Shown here piece after piece: positions 44,287 through 52,863 of a DNA stretch of 64,000 bases; position 1 is the first letter of the stretch; each line of letters starts with the position of its first letter. This DNA is from JAYPHU01 sp964611435 (GTDB lineage: Bacteria; Pseudomonadota; Alphaproteobacteria; Rhodospirillales; UBA2165). Where the stretch lies: contig CAZSXT010000015.1 of NCBI GenBank assembly GCA_964611435.1, positions 28,112 through 92,111 on the forward strand, written 5' to 3'. The notes beneath the pieces are model-generated. The model ran no database searches and was not told the DNA's origin. It worked only from the letters and a program-made list of their open reading frames with translations. The position numbers and the translations under genes were made by a program.

Positions 44287-45267
44287 ATGAAACTGGCGAC
44301 ATACATGGCATCTGGCGACCAGGAGCGGGTCGGGTTGGTCACTGGGGATGATGATCAGTTGCTTGATCTTCAGGCTCTCCAGGAGACTAAGGCCGGAGAA
44401 CCATCATCCTATTTCACGTCGATGTTGGCGCTGATCGAAGGTGGTGATGCGGCGTTGGCGACAATTCGGGACCTTGCCGCCTCGAGCGCTGCCGAGACGA
44501 TCCCGATCTCGTCTGTGAAGTTACTGGCGCCGATTCCCCGGCCGCCGCAGATCAGGGACTGTCTTTGTTTTGAAACACATTTGATCGGCGCGTTCGGCAT
44601 GTTGAAAAAGCTACGGGCGGAGGCATCCCCCGATCCGGTCGCCGCCATGCGTGAAATTGAAGAGAAAGGCTTGTTCCGAATTCCCGAAGTCTTCTATGAA
44701 CAGCCGATCTACTATAAGGCTAACCGGTTTTCGGTGATCGGTACGGAGCAGGAAATCCTCTGGCCGAGCTTCTCTGAACAGATGGATTACGAATTTGAAT
44801 TCGGCTGCTTTATCAAGACTGGCGGTAAGAACATCCCCAAAGAGACCGCGCATGACCATATTTTCGGCTATTCGATCTTTAATGACGTGAGCGCAAGGGA
44901 CACGCAGTTTCCGGAAATGTCGGGCCAGTTGGGGCCGGGCAAGTGTAAGGATTTTGACACCGGCAATGTAATCGGCCCGTGGATTGTCACCGCTGACGAG
45001 TTTGATCCCTATGCGCAGACCATGACGTCGCGGATCAACGGCAAGGATATCTCCACTGGCGACTCCGGCACCATGCATTGGAACTTTGCCGACCTGATCG
45101 CGCACATCTCTCGGGAGGAGACCTTGTATCCCGGAGAATTCCTGGCCTCCGGCACGGTCGGCGGCGGCTGCGGACTGGAACACAATCAATATCTCAACGA
45201 CGGTGATGTGATCGAATTGGAGATGTCGGGCCTGGGCACGCTGCGCAATCGCATCGTCCGTCAATAG
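44287..45267 (+). CDS. Fumarylacetoacetate hydrolase family protein
   Basis: 326 residues. N-terminal DUF2437-like region (MKLATYMASGDQERVGLVTGDD) and the FAH domain with metal-binding acidic residues in MDYEFEFGCFIKTGG and FNDVSARDTQF, GKCKDFDTGNVIGPWIV, and GTVGGGCGLEHNQYLNDGD. Members cleave 3-oxo-dicarboxylates or acylpyruvates in aromatic degradation. It is alone; the large N-terminal extension resembles ureidoglycolate lyase-type members. The substrate is open. Confidence 0.92.
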   Translation: MKLATYMASGDQERVGLVTGDDDQLLDLQALQETKAGEPSSYFTSMLALIEGGDAALATIRDLAASSAAETIPISSVKLLAPIPRPPQIRDCLCFETHLIGAFGMLKKLRAEASPDPVAAMREIEEKGLFRIPEVFYEQPIYYKANRFSVIGTEQEILWPSFSEQMDYEFEFGCFIKTGGKNIPKETAHDHIFGYSIFNDVSARDTQFPEMSGQLGPGKCKDFDTGNVIGPWIVTADEFDPYAQTMTSRINGKDISTGDSGTMHWNFADLIAHISREETLYPGEFLASGTVGGGCGLEHNQYLNDGDVIELEMSGLGTLRNRIVRQ

Positions 45268-45341
45268 TCTTCGGTTGAGCCGCGCCAGTTGGCGGCGATA
45301 GTGATCGGCAACCACCCGGCTTGAAGATTTTCTGCCGCCCC

Positions 45342-45371
45342 TTGAACTGAATCTTAAGGGAATCCTATACT
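45342..45371 (+). promoter_or_regulatory. Sigma70-type promoter for the Panacea-domain gene
   Basis: TTGAAC (45342-45347) and TATACT (45366-45371) are 18 bases apart. The -10 lies inside a small palindrome CCTAT-ACTA-ATAGG, a possible operator. Confidence 0.5.
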
Positions 45372-45411
45372 AATAGGTACATTGCGATGACAAAGGGGCC
45401 GTGATTTACCA

Positions 45412-45951
45412 ATGCCGTCTGCCGTGGATTCAGTTTTTGACCTCGCGTTCTGGTTCTCCGACCGGGCGCTGAATGACAACGAATATCTCCAGCCGATCAA
45501 GCTGCAGCATCTCTTGTATCTAACCCAGGCGTATTACGCCGTTGCCTACAACGGCAAACGGTTCGTGCCGGCGATCTTCGTGGCCGATGAAACCGGCCCC
45601 ATTGAGCCGTCCGTTTACCGCGCCTGGATCGAAGGTCGCCCCTCATTTGAACGTGTCCCGGATATTCCCGAAGACGCCAAGAACTTTGCAGATAGCGTAT
45701 GGCGGCGGTTCGGCCATCACTCCGCTGAGTATTTAGGCAAGATGTGCCGGAAGTCGCCGGCCTATCGCATCTCGCTCAAGCGGGGCAATCGCGCCGAAAT
45801 TCATTTGGAAGAAATGATCAAGGCCTTCACCAAGGCCCATGATACGCCGGGCGTCGATCAGGTGGTCCGGCCCAAAGTCATGCGTTCCCATAAGGGCCGC
45901 CCTGTCACGGTGAAGAGCTGGACCCCGCCAACGGTGAAGCCGACTCAATAG
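45412..45951 (+). CDS. Panacea (DUF4065/SocA-like) domain protein
   Basis: 179 residues. The segment LQPIKLQHLLYLTQAYYAVAY followed by VPAIFVADETGPIEPSVYRAWIEG matches the Panacea/SocA pattern IxLxKLxYYxxg, then Aw-x-xGPV-x-Y. Panacea domains serve as antitoxins for many unrelated toxins and as ClpXP-adaptor-like proteins (SocA in Caulobacter). No toxin-sized gene lies next to it on its strand; its stop abuts the Mrp-operon end. The basic C-terminal tail (SHKGRPVTVKSW) is additional. Family by pattern, function unknown. Confidence 0.7.
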   Translation: MPSAVDSVFDLAFWFSDRALNDNEYLQPIKLQHLLYLTQAYYAVAYNGKRFVPAIFVADETGPIEPSVYRAWIEGRPSFERVPDIPEDAKNFADSVWRRFGHHSAEYLGKMCRKSPAYRISLKRGNRAEIHLEEMIKAFTKAHDTPGVDQVVRPKVMRSHKGRPVTVKSWTPPTVKPTQ

Positions 45952-47649
45952 CTATACGAGCAACGCTAATACAAACACCGCCAGAAGCACCACGACCACG
46001 CCGGTGGCCGAGCCGATTTCCTGGGTCCGGCCGAGGAGGCCTTGCGGGCTATGATGGCGGAAGGCGAAGCCGATGAATGTCTGCACCATGTTGTAGAGGT
46101 CTTCGCGGATGGTGGCCCAGGCGATTGATGTCCTGTCTGCCAGCCAGCCGAACAACCGGGGGCCGAGCCAACGATAACTGAAATCAAAATCAAGGACGGT
46201 CGATCTCAACACCTTTGGATAGACGCCCATCTTGAGCAGCACGGCAAACGCCAGGATTGATAACAGCAGCAACTGCAACTGGTTCACGACGTGGTAGGTC
46301 GTGTAGGCCGCGTAGTCGACCGGGTAGAGGAGAAGGGTAAACAGCGGATCGGGATGAATGCCGATGCCGATGCACAGCGCCGAGGTCAGCCCCATGGCGA
46401 CCAGCATGTTAAACGGCGCTTCTTTCACCGATTTCTGTGGCCCTTGGGGGCGGGCAAAGAAAGCGAAGAACGGAACTTTGAGCCCTGCATGGAAGATCAC
46501 GCAAGCGGAGGCAAACAGCAATACAAGGAACGTGATCATGTGTCCTTCCTCTGCCGCCGCACTCAGAATCATTGCCTTGGTGACGAAGCTGCTGAAGAGC
46601 GGGAACGCCGAAACTGAGGCAGAGCCAATCATGCAGAAGCCCGCCGTCCACGGCATAGACTTGTAAAGTCCACCAAGCGCCGAGCTTTCTGTTGTGCCGG
46701 TTCGGTGCAGGACTGCGCCCATGGACATGAATAAAAGGGCCATGTAAAGGATGCCGGCGACTGCGTGGCTGATGGCGCCGTTAAGCGCCAGGGGTGTACC
46801 GATGCCGACGCCCACGACCATAAAGCCCAGCGAATTGTTCAGACTGTACGCCAAGACCCGGCGCAGATTGTTCTCGATCACCGCAAAGAAGATCGGGAAT
46901 GCCGTCATCGTAGCCCCGATCCAGATGAGTTCTTCCGTGCCCGCATAACCTCGCGCCAAGGCATACACTGCGAGCTTTGTTGTGATTGCTGACAAGAACA
47001 CCGTGCCGGTCGGCGTGGCTTCGGGATACGCATCCTGCAACCAATTGTGCAGCAGCGGAAAAGCGCACTTGATGCCAAAAGCGGCAAGGATCAGCAGCCC
47101 GCCCGGGCTGTCGATGCCAATTTTATCAAAGGCGATTGACCCTGTTTCGGCGGCCTTGACCACAGCGCCGGCCGCCAGCAGGACACCCGACATCAATTGG
47201 ATGACCAGATAGCGCATAGCAGCGCCGTAAGCCTTGTCGGTTCGGCCGGCCCAGATAATGAACACCGAGGCGAGGGCTGTCAGTTCCCAATAAATAAACA
47301 GCGTGATCAGGTCACCGGCGAAGATCGCACCGATGGCTGCGCCGACATAAACAAGGGCCGACGCCTGTTCGACGATGTCTCGGCTATGCCAGGCGAAAAT
47401 AATCCCCAGCGCCGCGGCAGTGTAGAAGATATAGCCGAAAATCAGGCTGAGCTTATCGACGCGGACATGGTTCAGCTCATAGCCGAACATGGTGATGGTG
47501 CCGAAGGCGCCCGCATCCAGCATGGTCAGCTGCCAGATGCCCAGGACCGGCAAAAGCAGCATATAGGCCGAGCGTAGATTCCCCTTGATGAAGGGGGTGA
47601 GGATGGCCCCGAGGATGAGGATCAGGCCGGGGGGAAACTCAGTCATCAT
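45952..47649 (-). CDS. Mrp/complex I-type antiporter membrane subunit (third D-like subunit)
   Basis: 565 residues, about 14-16 membrane helices. Proton-conducting signature CAFPLLHNWLQDAYPEATP and the nearby lysine in SAITTKLAVYALARGY are present. It has an extra C-terminal stretch with two or more helices after residue 440, as in NuoL/MrpA-type subunits. It is the last gene of the Mrp-like operon, its ATG overlapping the small membrane gene by 11 bases. It would provide one of three ion-translocating channels in the complex. Confidence 0.92.
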   Translation of the reverse strand: MMTEFPPGLILILGAILTPFIKGNLRSAYMLLLPVLGIWQLTMLDAGAFGTITMFGYELNHVRVDKLSLIFGYIFYTAAALGIIFAWHSRDIVEQASALVYVGAAIGAIFAGDLITLFIYWELTALASVFIIWAGRTDKAYGAAMRYLVIQLMSGVLLAAGAVVKAAETGSIAFDKIGIDSPGGLLILAAFGIKCAFPLLHNWLQDAYPEATPTGTVFLSAITTKLAVYALARGYAGTEELIWIGATMTAFPIFFAVIENNLRRVLAYSLNNSLGFMVVGVGIGTPLALNGAISHAVAGILYMALLFMSMGAVLHRTGTTESSALGGLYKSMPWTAGFCMIGSASVSAFPLFSSFVTKAMILSAAAEEGHMITFLVLLFASACVIFHAGLKVPFFAFFARPQGPQKSVKEAPFNMLVAMGLTSALCIGIGIHPDPLFTLLLYPVDYAAYTTYHVVNQLQLLLLSILAFAVLLKMGVYPKVLRSTVLDFDFSYRWLGPRLFGWLADRTSIAWATIREDLYNMVQTFIGFAFRHHSPQGLLGRTQEIGSATGVVVVLLAVFVLALLV

Positions 47650-47923
47650 AATAGTCCTCGTCCCGCACCAGGAATTTACCCAGCACCTTCGACGTCAGTA
47701 CCAGGGCGATGGACAAGAAAAGGGCGTAAAAACCATAGAAACCGAACCAGTTCTCGACGTCATAGACCGCATGCTTGTGGTAGAACAGATCGGCGCCTAT
47801 CAAGCCCGCGCAAACGATCACCAGCACGACAAAAATCTTGTTCACGTTTTTGATGTCGTCCAGCCAATAGCGCTTTCCGCCTTCGGGGGGCTGTTGTTGA
47901 TCTTGCTCTGGCATGTCGTTCAT
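47639..47923 (-). CDS. Small membrane protein of the antiporter operon
   Basis: From the ATG at 47923 (MNDMPEQDQQQPPEGGKRYW), 94 residues, with two helices (IFVVLVIVCAGLIGADLFY and FYGFYALFLSIALVLTSKVL) and an acidic C-terminus (RDEDYYDD). It lies 14 bases after the preceding D-like subunit and overlaps the next by 11 bases, so it is embedded in the operon. Similar two-helix proteins are found between D-like subunits in alphaproteobacterial Mrp/MBH-like operons, but I know of no function. Confidence 0.85.
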   Translation of the reverse strand: MNDMPEQDQQQPPEGGKRYWLDDIKNVNKIFVVLVIVCAGLIGADLFYHKHAVYDVENWFGFYGFYALFLSIALVLTSKVLGKFLVRDEDYYDD

Positions 47924-47937
47924 GGTTCGCGCTCCGA

Positions 47938-49410
47938 TCACGACTTGACGATGGGCGAAAGGAAATTCGCCAAATCGCCCGCGTAAAAGAATAAAACAAA
48001 CGTGCCAATCGCCGCGATGCAAATAGCGATTACGGACGGGAGCGGCGCTTCCTGAATGCCTGCCGCCGCCGCCTGCCCATCTGTCTGCGGCAGGGGGCGG
48101 AAGAAGGCTCTGCCGATAATCGGGAATAGATAAACCGCGCTTAAGATGGACGACAGCATCCAAACCCCGACGAAAATCAGCAGATCAGCATTCGCCGCCC
48201 CCAGCATCATGTGGAACTTACTCCAGGCCCCGCCCATCGGAGGCAAGCCGATCAGGCTGATCGAGCCGACCAAGAAAGCCGCCATTGTGAACGGCATTTT
48301 TCGCCCAATACCGTCTAACTGGCTGACCAGGGTCAGATGATGGGCCGTGTAAATGGCGCCGGCACAGAAGAAGAGGGTGATCTTGCCGAACGCATGCATA
48401 GCGATATGCATGCCGCCGCCGATGATACTGGTGCCGGTGGCGATGGCGGCGGCCAGGACGATATAGGATAAATGGCTCACCGTGGAATAGGCGAGCCGGG
48501 CTTTTAGATTGTCTTTGCGGATTGCCACGACGGAGGCAAAGAGGAGCGTCATCGACGCGACTGCCGCCAACAACATAGCCGCGCCCGTGCCCTGGAGTGT
48601 CTCGATGCCGAAGATATAGATGATGACCTTCAGGACGGTGAACACCCCAGCTTTCACCACCGCCACCGCATGCAGCAGCGCGCTAACCGGTGTGGGCGCG
48701 ACCATGGCCGCCGGCAGCCAGCGGTGGATCGGCATCAGCGCCGCTTTACCGATCCCGTACATGTAGAGGAACAAAAGAATACCCAATACACCGCCGCTGA
48801 CCTTTCCGTCGAGGATGCCGCCTTCCCGGAAGTCCAAGGTGCCGGTCGCCTGCCAGGTCCAGATGATGGCCAGTAATTGCAGCCCGATGGAGGTCGACAG
48901 CAAGATGCCCATATAGGTCCTGCCCGATTTTATGGCTTCCGGCTTGCCGGAATGGGTGACCAGCGGATAGGTGCAAATGGTCAAAACTTCATAGCAGACA
49001 AACAACGTCAACATATTGCCGGCGAAAGCCACACCGACGGCGCTGGCGAGCGCAATTGCGAAGAAGAAATAGAACCGGGTCTGGTTTTTCTCGTTGTTGC
49101 CGCGCATATAGCCGATGGAATAGAGGGAATTGATGATCCAGAGGCCCGACGCGATCAGCCCGAATAGCATGCCCAGCGGCTCGACCGTGAACGTAATATT
49201 GAGGCCGGGCAACAGTTCAGCCAGCGTAACACTGGGCCGTCCACCGCCGATCACCACATGAGTGATGGAGCCGACCACCAGGAACATGCTGACTGCGGTC
49301 AGCAGGGTCATGGTCTCCCGCACGTTTGGTTTACGTCCTGTAATCAGGATTAAAATCGAACCGATCAGCGGCACACCCATGGCCCACAGGATGGCTTGTT
49401 CCGGCGTCAT
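47938..49410 (-). CDS. Mrp/complex I-type antiporter membrane subunit (second D-like subunit)
   Basis: 490 residues, 13-14 helices. NuoN/MrpD-type signature MPIHRWLPAAMVAPTPVSALLHAVAVVKAGVF is seen (here in short form MPIHRWLPAAMVAP and VVKAGVF), with key charged residues retained. ATG overlaps the previous gene's stop by four bases (ATGA). Part of a run of three related channel subunits. Confidence 0.92.
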   Translation of the reverse strand: MTPEQAILWAMGVPLIGSILILITGRKPNVRETMTLLTAVSMFLVVGSITHVVIGGGRPSVTLAELLPGLNITFTVEPLGMLFGLIASGLWIINSLYSIGYMRGNNEKNQTRFYFFFAIALASAVGVAFAGNMLTLFVCYEVLTICTYPLVTHSGKPEAIKSGRTYMGILLSTSIGLQLLAIIWTWQATGTLDFREGGILDGKVSGGVLGILLFLYMYGIGKAALMPIHRWLPAAMVAPTPVSALLHAVAVVKAGVFTVLKVIIYIFGIETLQGTGAAMLLAAVASMTLLFASVVAIRKDNLKARLAYSTVSHLSYIVLAAAIATGTSIIGGGMHIAMHAFGKITLFFCAGAIYTAHHLTLVSQLDGIGRKMPFTMAAFLVGSISLIGLPPMGGAWSKFHMMLGAANADLLIFVGVWMLSSILSAVYLFPIIGRAFFRPLPQTDGQAAAAGIQEAPLPSVIAICIAAIGTFVLFFYAGDLANFLSPIVKS

Positions 49411-50885
49411 GGCGCGACCCCCACCAAGGCCTTGGCGGCCGACATGGCGGTGCCGACCGTCAGGTCGGTGTTAACGCCGAAATAGATGTTGGACAGCACC
49501 AACACCCACATCGGAATCAGCATGATCATCGGCGCCTCGGTGACAGCGGTCGCGCCGTCGGGCCTCGGTCTGAAGTAGGCGACCTCGACAACCTTCCACA
49601 CATAAATGATGGCGAGGAGGGAGCCGAGGAGCACTAGGGCCGCGGTAACCCACGATTGTGTCTCAATCGCGGCGATGATCAGATACCACTTGCTGACAAA
49701 GCCGACTGTGAGCGGCACGCCGATCAAACTAAAGCCGGCCAGGACAAAGGCCGCCATGGTGAGCGGCATGGCTTTGCCCAGGCCCGCCATGTCGGCGATC
49801 TCCACTGACTTGATGCGGTAAAATACGCACGCCATCACCAGGAACAGCGCGCCTTTCATCAGTCCGTGGTTAAAGATGTGCAGAATGCCGGCAGCGACGC
49901 CGGTGGCGGTCACCAGGCTGATGCCGATCAGGATATAACCAACCTGCGCCACGCTGGAATACGCCAATAGCCGCTTGGCGTTGTTCTGGAAGATGGCGAC
50001 CGCCGACATGGTGATGACGGCAATCAGACTGAGCGCCAATAAGAATTCGTTGACCGGCAACTTGTCGAAGGTCGAGGCGCCCAAGACCGTATAATAGAAG
50101 CGTAGGAAGACGTAGACGGAGACCTTGGTTGCCGTGGCGGCCAGGAAGGCTGTGACAACAGATGGCGCAAAGGCGTAGGCGTTGGGCAGCCAGACATGCA
50201 CCGGGAAAAGGCCCAGCTTTAACCCAAATCCAACGGTGATAAACCCGACCGCGACCAAAATGGTTTTTGTGTCAGCGACCGCGGGCAGACGTTCCGCCAG
50301 GTCTGCCAAGTTTAGGGTGCCGGTCATTTGATACATCATGCCGACGCCGATCACGTAGAACGTTGCGCCAACCGTGCCCAGGATCAGATAGCGGAAGGCT
50401 GCCGTCATGGCCCGGCGGGAATCGCCAAGGCTGATCAACACATATGTTGAGAGAGATGAAATCTCGAGGAACACAAATAGGTTGAAGGCATCACCGGTAA
50501 TCACAATGCCCAACAGGCCGGTAAGCGTCAGCAGGTACATCGTGTAAAACAGGTACGCCCGGTCGCCAGGAATTTCCGCCTGGATGCTTTTTGGCGCGAA
50601 GAAAATGCAGACCGATCCGATACCGGTCACAAGTACCAGTACCAGGGCCGCCAGCATGTCTACTTTGTATTCAATGCCCCATGGGGCGGGCCAATTGCCG
50701 AGAAAATAGGTAATTGTTCCGGTGGCCGCCACTTGTTGCAGGAGAGCCAGGGCGATGGCGAACGACACCCAGCTTACCGCCAAAGACAGAAGCCATGTCG
50801 CCTGGGTCCGCCGCAGCACCACACAGAGCGGCGCGCAGATTAGAGGCAGAACAACCTGCCAGGTAGGAAGATGGGCGGAGATCAC
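49407..50885 (-). CDS. mrpD: Monovalent cation/H+ antiporter subunit D
   Basis: 492 residues with about 14 helices. FPVHVWLPNAYAFAPSVVTA and the lysine-bearing TATKVSVYVFLRFYY are the MrpD/NuoN signature. In the operon it directly follows MrpC (four-base ATGA overlap). It forms one ion channel of the Mrp complex, which exchanges cytoplasmic Na+ (or K+) for H+ and also couples to the redox energy budget in membrane-bound hydrogenase-like complexes. Assignment as the canonical D subunit is from order (E-F-G-A'-B-C-D). Confidence 0.92.
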   Translation of the reverse strand: MISAHLPTWQVVLPLICAPLCVVLRRTQATWLLSLAVSWVSFAIALALLQQVAATGTITYFLGNWPAPWGIEYKVDMLAALVLVLVTGIGSVCIFFAPKSIQAEIPGDRAYLFYTMYLLTLTGLLGIVITGDAFNLFVFLEISSLSTYVLISLGDSRRAMTAAFRYLILGTVGATFYVIGVGMMYQMTGTLNLADLAERLPAVADTKTILVAVGFITVGFGLKLGLFPVHVWLPNAYAFAPSVVTAFLAATATKVSVYVFLRFYYTVLGASTFDKLPVNEFLLALSLIAVITMSAVAIFQNNAKRLLAYSSVAQVGYILIGISLVTATGVAAGILHIFNHGLMKGALFLVMACVFYRIKSVEIADMAGLGKAMPLTMAAFVLAGFSLIGVPLTVGFVSKWYLIIAAIETQSWVTAALVLLGSLLAIIYVWKVVEVAYFRPRPDGATAVTEAPMIMLIPMWVLVLSNIYFGVNTDLTVGTAMSAAKALVGVAP

Positions 50886-51241
50886 TTGTCTTCCTCCAAC
50901 TCCATCGCTTGGATTTCATCGTCTTCAATGGTGCCGTAGGCGTCTTTGATGCGGACGATCATGGCAAGACCGAGCGCCGTCGTTGAGATTCCGACCACAA
51001 TGGCGGTCAAGATCAAGACGTGGGGCAGGGGGTTCGTGTAATTGGACAGGCCTTCGCCGATGATCGGCGCGGTACCGCCATCGATGCGGGCGATGGTGAT
51101 GTAGAACACAAAGACGGCAACCTGAAAAATACTGAGCCCGACCATCTTTTTGACCAGGTTGTCCTGGGCAATGACGATATAAAAGCCGGCCATCATGATG
51201 ACCACGACCAGCCAATAATTCCAGAGGCCGGGGAATTCCAT
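50882..51241 (-). CDS. mrpC: Monovalent cation/H+ antiporter subunit C (NuoK-like)
   Basis: 119 residues, three helices (WLVVVIMMAGFYIVIAQ, LSIFQVAVFVFYITIA, VLILTAIVVGISTTALGLAMIVRI). Glutamate and the LTAIVVGIS segment match NuoK/MrpC. Two bases separate it from mrpB and its stop overlaps mrpD by four bases. Confidence 0.93.
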   Translation of the reverse strand: MEFPGLWNYWLVVVIMMAGFYIVIAQDNLVKKMVGLSIFQVAVFVFYITIARIDGGTAPIIGEGLSNYTNPLPHVLILTAIVVGISTTALGLAMIVRIKDAYGTIEDDEIQAMELEEDK

Positions 51242-51243
51242 AA

Positions 51244-51660
51244 TCAGTGATCCTGCCCGGCAAAGACGAAAAAGACGGTGACCATGGTGGCGCAGACCGT
51301 CATACCGACGCCAAATTCCACGAGAATAATGCCGTAATGCTGTCCGGCGAGCGGCGTGGAGGCTAGAACATTGTAGTCCAGGTAATTTCCGCCCAGCAAA
51401 ATGCCGGCGACACCCGTTCCAGCATACAAGAGAACCCCGCCAGCCAGGAGTAGCCGGGTCGCCCAGGACGGAAAGACCTTGCGGGCTGTCTCAACACCAT
51501 AGACCAGCGCATAGAGGATAAAGGCCGCGGCAAAGATCACGCCGGCCTGAAAGCCGCCGCCGGGACCGAAGTCCCCATGGAACTGCACATAAAGGCCAAA
51601 CAACAGGATATACGGGATCATGAATTTGGCGACAACGCGGAGGATCGAATGTCTGCTCAT
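51244..51660 (-). CDS. mrpB: Monovalent cation/H+ antiporter subunit B (MnhB domain)
   Basis: 138 residues. The MnhB pattern is clear: FMIPYILLFGLYVQFHGDFGPGGGFQAGVI near the N-terminus (GPGGGFQAG is diagnostic) and HYGIILVEFGVGMTV near the C-terminus. Four helices. ATG overlaps the stop of the MrpA-tail gene by four bases. Confidence 0.95.
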   Translation of the reverse strand: MSRHSILRVVAKFMIPYILLFGLYVQFHGDFGPGGGFQAGVIFAAAFILYALVYGVETARKVFPSWATRLLLAGGVLLYAGTGVAGILLGGNYLDYNVLASTPLAGQHYGIILVEFGVGMTVCATMVTVFFVFAGQDH

Positions 51661-52238
51661 ACATCCTCCTCCCGCCGGATTGGCGCAACACGACTAGATT
51701 GCCCCGGCCTCCAGCGGTTGTGGCCCCGGCCCAGAAGGATCAGCACGCCGATACCGGCGGTGAAAATCACCACAACCTCGCCCAATGTATCAAAGCTGCG
51801 ATAGCTGGCCAGGACCGATGTGACAATGTTCGGCATGCCGACTTCACCCATGGAGTCATTGATATAGCGAGGCGCGACATGCTTGTTCGCCGGCGCCTCC
51901 GGATCGCCGTAAAGCGGCATGTCGAGGGTCCCCCAAATAAGGAGGCCGCCGGTCACGATGACGATGAGGAGCGGGATCGGTTTCCATCCCTTGTGGGCTT
52001 TTTCGACATTTGCCGTCAGAGAAAGCGTGGCGAGCATCAGAAGTGTCGAGATGCCAGCGCCGACGGCGGCCTCGGTAAAGGCCACATCGACAGCGGCGAG
52101 CACGACATACAGCACCGCCGCAAGCAGGCTGAAAATGCCGGTCAGAATGACCACGGCGAACAGTCGGCGAATGCGGATGATGGCGAATGAAATGATCACC
52201 ATGAAGGCGAGCAGAACGATGTTAATAATTTCTTCTAT
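51657..52238 (-). CDS. MrpA C-terminal-type subunit (DUF4040/MbhD plus MbhE), probable ATA start
   Basis: The first ATG (52202) gives 181 residues but cuts into the first membrane helix. Reading 36 bases upstream, the frame continues as I-E-E-I-I-N-I-V-L-L-A-F from an ATA at 52238, which overlaps the mrpG stop (ATAG) and has GGGAG seven bases upstream. The protein then combines MbhD/DUF4040 (RRLFAVVILTGIFSLLAAVLY, then DVAFTEAAVGAG) and MbhE (YGDPEAPANKHVAPRYI, SYRSFDTLGEVVVIF), that is the C-terminal part of classical MrpA as a separate gene. It forms part of the membrane arm of the antiporter. Confidence 0.88.
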   Translation of the reverse strand: MEEIINIVLLAFMVIISFAIIRIRRLFAVVILTGIFSLLAAVLYVVLAAVDVAFTEAAVGAGISTLLMLATLSLTANVEKAHKGWKPIPLLIVIVTGGLLIWGTLDMPLYGDPEAPANKHVAPRYINDSMGEVGMPNIVTSVLASYRSFDTLGEVVVIFTAGIGVLILLGRGHNRWRPGQSSRVAPIRREEDV

Positions 52239-52579
52239 TCGTCTTCTCCCAGGGTTCGATCGTTGGGGCGTTGGTCTTCCTTCAGGAAGGGTTTGACGCC
52301 GCCGGCCAGTGCGGCTTTCGCCAAGGCATGAGTAGTGGTTGGGTTGGCGAAAAACAAAAACAATACGATGAGGACCAGTTTGACGGTAACCAGCGTGAAC
52401 CCGGCCTGAATGATCATGCCCAGCACCAATAAAAACAGCGCCAGCGTCTCCCCGATGCTTGCGGCGTGCATGCGGGTGAAGACATCCGGCATGCGGAGAA
52501 GACCCACTGCGCTAATTAGCAGCAAGACGCTACCCGCAACGATAAAAATCCAGCTGAAAATGTCGGCGAACATACTCAA
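52235..52579 (-). CDS. mrpG: Monovalent cation/H+ antiporter subunit G
   Basis: 114 residues. SWIFIVAGSVLLLISAVGLLRMPDVFTRMHAAS is the family hallmark (short word RMPDVFTRMHAAS), followed by two more helices and an acidic tail that ends in EDE. ATG overlaps mrpF by four bases; its stop may overlap the ATA start of the next gene. Confidence 0.94.
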   Translation of the reverse strand: MSMFADIFSWIFIVAGSVLLLISAVGLLRMPDVFTRMHAASIGETLALFLLVLGMIIQAGFTLVTVKLVLIVLFLFFANPTTTHALAKAALAGGVKPFLKEDQRPNDRTLGEDE

Positions 52580-52863
52580 AGATCACCTAAACTGTCGTTC
52601 TGGTGAGGGTGGCCGAGATGGGAGTAGCGGAAAAATTTCATCACCGCCAAAGTGGCGATGAAATTGATCAACGCATAAACCAGAGCGAGATCTAAAAACT
52701 CGGGCCGGCCGGTGAGGAATCCCAGCACGGCAATCAACAGCAGAGCCTTCGTGCCGACCACGTTCACCGCGAGAATGCGGTCATAGATGGTTGGGCCCAT
52801 CATGCCCCTGATGATGGCCAGGAACATGGCGACCAGGATGGCGATAGAAGCAACGATAAACAT
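52576..52863 (-). CDS. mrpF: Monovalent cation/H+ antiporter subunit F
   Basis: 95 residues, three helices. GPTIYDRILAVNVVGTKAL and DLALVYALINFIATLAVMKF match MrpF/PhaF. It begins one base inside the mrpE stop (TAATG). Confidence 0.93.
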   Translation of the reverse strand: MFIVASIAILVAMFLAIIRGMMGPTIYDRILAVNVVGTKALLLIAVLGFLTGRPEFLDLALVYALINFIATLAVMKFFRYSHLGHPHQNDSLGDL

